From positions 26,853 through 90,852 of the forward strand of contig NZ_HE978570.1 in assembly GCF_000311825.1 (NCBI RefSeq): a stretch of DNA of 64,000 nt, written 5' to 3'. Under the pieces are notes generated by a model that had not been told where the DNA came from, did not search any database, and saw nothing but the letters and a program-made list of their open reading frames with translations. The stretch comes from Peptoniphilus grossensis ph5 (GTDB lineage Bacteria > Bacillota > Clostridia > Tissierellales > Peptoniphilaceae). Position numbers and translations under genes: made by a program. Below, piece after piece: positions 61,790 to 64,000 of the stretch (positions within the stretch are counted from its first letter, which is position 1; every line of letters starts with the position of its first letter).

Positions 61790-62692
61790 ATGCTTCCTAA
61801 TTTAAAAAGATTTGGATTTGAATTTGAAGAGTGCGAAAATAGAGTTTCTTATTCAATTTATCACGAAAATAAACCCATCAAATTAACAGAAGAGATGACA
61901 AAAACTTTGGAGTATCTCCTTTGGTATGTTCCAAATATAAACTCCATCCAGTCACCACAAAATGAACTTACATCTTCTATTAATTTTGAAGATTTTGTCT
62001 TTGGCATATTAAAATCCTATATGAATTTAGAAAATAAAGATGTTGCCTTCTTAGATTACATTGATAGTGACATTGTAAAATTTTATGAAAATAAAATTTG
62101 TCCTCATTCGCAAAAAATAATTCTCACCAAGGGTGTCAATTAATCAAAAACTGACTCCCTCCTTCGCCACATAAGAAATTCCCTTGCTCATGGACACTTT
62201 ACAATAGTCCAGGGCATGTTAATTGGCTTCGACTATAAAACTGCAGCAGAAGGCAGAGAAGTTTGCACAGGGATTTTTAAAATTTTCCCCCAAAATCTCT
62301 TGCGAGGACTTTCAAGTCTCGATAAAGAAATAACAGCAGAAAAACTTGCACAAATTTCCCTTGAAAGGACGGGCTACAGCGTTGAGAGATTTAAAAATTC
62401 AAGAGATGATTCATCCTTTGACTTCTATGTTAAAAAGGGCAAAAAGAGATATGCCCTTGAAATAAAAAAATACAATAATATTGAAGTTTTGCCAGAGTCT
62501 GAAGTAAAATCTTTGGTTAATAAATTTTCTGCTTTGTACCAAGGCATAACTCCAGTCTTATTCATTAATACTTCTTTCTTGGAGAAGGAAACTAAGGAAA
62601 AATTAAAGAGAGAAAATGTTATAATTTTAGACATAAAAAATATTTTAAAAATGTTAGACAATAGAGATATTTTAGCTGAAATTGACCATTAA
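61790..62692 (+). pseudogene. HEPN-like/PD-(D/E)xK nuclease gene broken by one in-frame stop
   Basis: ATG 61790 after AGGAGA. The frame runs 117 codons to TAA at 62141-62143 and then continues open in the same frame to 62692. A CAA (Gln) to TAA change would explain it, giving a 300-residue protein. Just after the stop is LRHIRNSLAHGHF, with the R-N-x3-H pattern of HEPN ribonucleases. The C-terminal part has SSFDFYV ... ALEIKKY, a D...ExK nuclease core. It could be a defence or toxin-type nuclease. Both halves keep coding character, so the loss is recent, suppressed or an error. Confidence 0.75.
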
Positions 62693-62694
62693 AA

Positions 62695-62717
62695 TAGGAT
62701 GCACGTTTTGCATCCTT
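62695..62717. terminator. Bidirectional terminator between the broken nuclease gene and DUF1294
   Basis: Eight-pair stem AGGATGCA/TGCATCCT (62696-62703 with 62709-62716), five-base loop, T run on the plus side, A-rich on the other. Confidence 0.8.
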
Positions 62718-62958
62718 AATTTTTTATTAAATAAATTGTAAGAGCCATGCCAATGAGGTTGGCAAGGTAAAATTTTTTCTCCCGAGTCTTGTGATGAAAA
62801 ATTTCCATTCCAAGAAAACCACCCATGCCTGCCACAAGAGAAAAGGTCAAGAGAGTTTTTTCGCTAATCCTCCACTTATTGTGCTTAGCCTTGTACTTGT
62901 CTATGCCATACAAAATAAAGTTTATGAGGTTTAAAATTATTATATATTTATTTTCCAT
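62716..62958 (-). CDS. DUF1294 membrane protein
   Basis: 80 residues, two or three hydrophobic helices. The DUF1294 pattern is NFILYGIDKYKAKHNKWRISEKTLL (about 13-37), GGFLGMEIFHHKTREKKF (about 46-63) and a last helix. Function is unknown. Single gene flanked by terminators. Confidence 0.92.
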   Translation of the reverse strand: MENKYIIILNLINFILYGIDKYKAKHNKWRISEKTLLTFSLVAGMGGFLGMEIFHHKTREKKFYLANLIGMALTIYLIKN

Positions 62959-63029
62959 GTGATCATCCTTTTACAAAATATCTAAGAATAATATATCATA
63001 AAAGACGTCCTTAAAAAAAAATTAATCAA

Positions 63030-63512
63030 TTATTTCATCATCTCATAGTGGACAGCACCAGTTTCAAATTTTTCATTTTTTAATTTTTTATTCACTTCAT
63101 TAAACGCTTCTTCACTTTTTCTTAAGTCTTCAATCTTTTTGTCATACTTAATAGTCAAAATTTCATTTGCAAAATCTTTATCAATGCCAGAAAAGTCAAG
63201 GTCTTCTCCATTGTAGTTAACTTCATCGACATCAGTTAAAACTAAAAGATTAACTCCATTTATAAAAAGTTCTTTTGTATTCTCATCTCTACTAGAATTT
63301 GGAGTCTTTTCCAGATTGATTTCAACGCTCTTGTCTTTAAGCTCAAAATCGCCCAATTTATTTTCCTTCCACTCAAGTTTATTTATTATTTTCTCCACTC
63401 CCTTTTCATCTGAAGTGTCTGTCTTCATAGAGTAGAGAGATTTATTGCCACAAGCTGATAAAAATAAAAATGTAATTAGAAAAATAATAGATATTTTAAA
63501 TAATTTTTTCAT
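63030..63512 (-). CDS. Small lipoprotein, possibly DUF4825-like
   Basis: 160 residues. Lipobox LFLSAC at about 16-21, so anchored on the outer face of the membrane. The following domain starts KSLYSMKTDTSDEKGVEKIINKLEW and continues with FELKDKSVEINLEK and ELFINGVNLLVLTDVDEVNYN. This order resembles DUF4825 domains of Firmicute stress proteins, but I could not test it. The C-terminus is lysine/glutamate-rich and helical. Single gene; the upstream gene ends with its own terminator. Confidence 0.75.
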   Translation of the reverse strand: MKKLFKISIIFLITFLFLSACGNKSLYSMKTDTSDEKGVEKIINKLEWKENKLGDFELKDKSVEINLEKTPNSSRDENTKELFINGVNLLVLTDVDEVNYNGEDLDFSGIDKDFANEILTIKYDKKIEDLRKSEEAFNEVNKKLKNEKFETGAVHYEMMK

Positions 63513-63577
63513 AAAAAACGCTCCTCATTTATTACTTTATCTAATTATATAGCAAAATAGTTTTTTTTCAAAAAAAT

Positions 63578-63630
63578 ACACAAAAAATCTGCCAAGTTTT
63601 GATGGTACACATCATTTCCTTGACAGATTT
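63578..63630 (-). terminator. Terminator after the DUF1445 gene
   Basis: Long stem AAATCTG.CAAG/CTTG.CAGATTT (63585-63596 with 63619-63630, one mismatch) plus an inner GATG/CATC helix, followed by six T on the minus strand. Confidence 0.8.
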
Positions 63631-63652
63631 TTAAAATTTGTATTAAAAGTTT

Positions 63653-64000
63653 TTAGAATACTGATACATAAGAATCTTTTTTATCTAAGATAAGCATATG
63701 ACCAGGTGCGTGAGTGATCATAATTTCTGGTTTAGATGCCATAGCAACTGCTTGAGGTGTTACGCCACAAGCCCAAAATACTGGCACTTCTCCTTCTTTA
63801 ATTTCACTTCTTTCACCAAAGTCAGGCTTATCAACATCCTTGATTCCTATAACAGCTGGGTCTCCAATGTGAATTGGTGCGCCGTGAGTTGCTGGGAATC
63901 TTGCTGTAACAGTTGTTGCTCTTACAATGTCCTTGTAAGGAATTGGTCTCATTGATACCACTGTGTTGCCGTGGAAGATTCCTGCTGGCTCTGTAGCAAT
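63653..64000 (-). CDS. DUF1445 putative hydro-lyase, N-terminus outside window
   Basis: 116 visible residues, open to the window edge. The C-terminal part of the YcsI/DUF1445 family (D-glutamate cyclase-like): [53 protein letters not shown] and [12 protein letters not shown]. Family members are called putative hydro-lyases; the mitochondrial relative acts on D-glutamate. The internal methionine at 63961 is not the start, since family residues continue upstream of it. Confidence 0.92.
   Translation of the reverse strand: MATEPAGIFHGNTVVSMRPIPYKDIVRATTVTARFPATHGAPIHIGDPAVIGIKDVDKPDFGERSEIKEGEVPVFWACGVTPQAVAMASKPEIMITHAPGHMLILDKKDSYVSVF

Noticed and set aside
62216-62692. Second half of the nuclease gene as a separate gene
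   Set aside because: The frame is open back to the TAA at 62141 with coherent protein (RHIRNSLAHG), and the ATG at 62216 has no ribosome site.
1-64000. tRNA, rRNA, transposase, integrase, prophage or attachment sites
   Set aside because: I looked for cloverleaf-like CCA ends, rRNA conserved stretches and recombinase motifs and found none that could be supported.

Overview
This window reads as chromosome from a low-GC, Gram-positive anaerobe. The best guess is the Tissierellia/Peptoniphilaceae group (Peptoniphilus and relatives). The base composition is strongly AT-rich. The gene content is Firmicute-type: Prp protease beside an L27 with a cleavable leader, RsfS, RbgA, RNase J, IreB, a Suf operon with SufU, KtrAB and T-box riboswitches. 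The genus is an inference. No rRNA, tRNA, insertion sequence, prophage or CRISPR array was found.

Layout. 1-5.2 kb: a very large secreted repeat protein (C-terminus outside the window) and its AT-rich upstream region, which holds a sigma-A-type promoter, a ten-base poly-G tract (on the coding strand) and a long leader with direct repeats. 5.2-11.2 kb: two minus-strand operons, rplU-prp-rpmA and obgE-yhbY-nadD-yqeK-LCP-rsfS-ridA, then a rhodanese. 11.2-13.4 kb: thrS under a threonine T-box. 13.5-14.7 kb: an islet of two plus-strand unknown genes. 14.7-20.2 kb: a GME-fold protein, SpoU methyltransferase, DUF4342 protein, DUF3048 lipoprotein and KtrBA potassium uptake. 20.2-26.8 kb: infC-rpmI-rplT with an L20-type leader, the trmR-U32-udk tRNA-modification/uridine-kinase cluster, RNase J, a Fur protein, DUF1292 and ruvX. 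26.8-37.7 kb: ireB, alaS, an AI-2E-family permease and the sufCBDSU-rrf2-iscS operon. 37.7-41.5 kb: yraN, rnhB, rbgA, a frameshifted HAD phosphatase and ychF.

41.5-52.8 kb is the most accessory part. It holds a VanZ-like/secreted-protein pair, an ABC exporter whose ATPase has lost most catalytic motifs and gained a long acidic tail, an ECF sigma factor with its DUF4179 anti-sigma, and a two-unit ABC uptake locus in which paralogous binding proteins are each preceded by a T-box. The two T-boxes appear to read different amino acids (Tyr and Phe). Two paralogous small exported proteins follow.

52.8-64 kb: hflX-yigZ-nadE with two tiny membrane proteins; a class A penicillin-binding protein whose transpeptidase domain lacks the catalytic lysine, followed by an overlooked 58-residue very basic peptide; a macrodomain protein, an NhaC antiporter, a TIM-barrel protein, a putative HEPN/nuclease gene broken by one in-frame stop, DUF1294, a lipoprotein and a truncated DUF1445 hydro-lyase.

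Most genes are housekeeping. The unusual biology lies in the dual T-box aromatic amino-acid transporter, the degenerate ABC ATPase, the degenerate PBP with its basic partner, the broken nuclease gene and the possible phase-variation tract at the surface protein.
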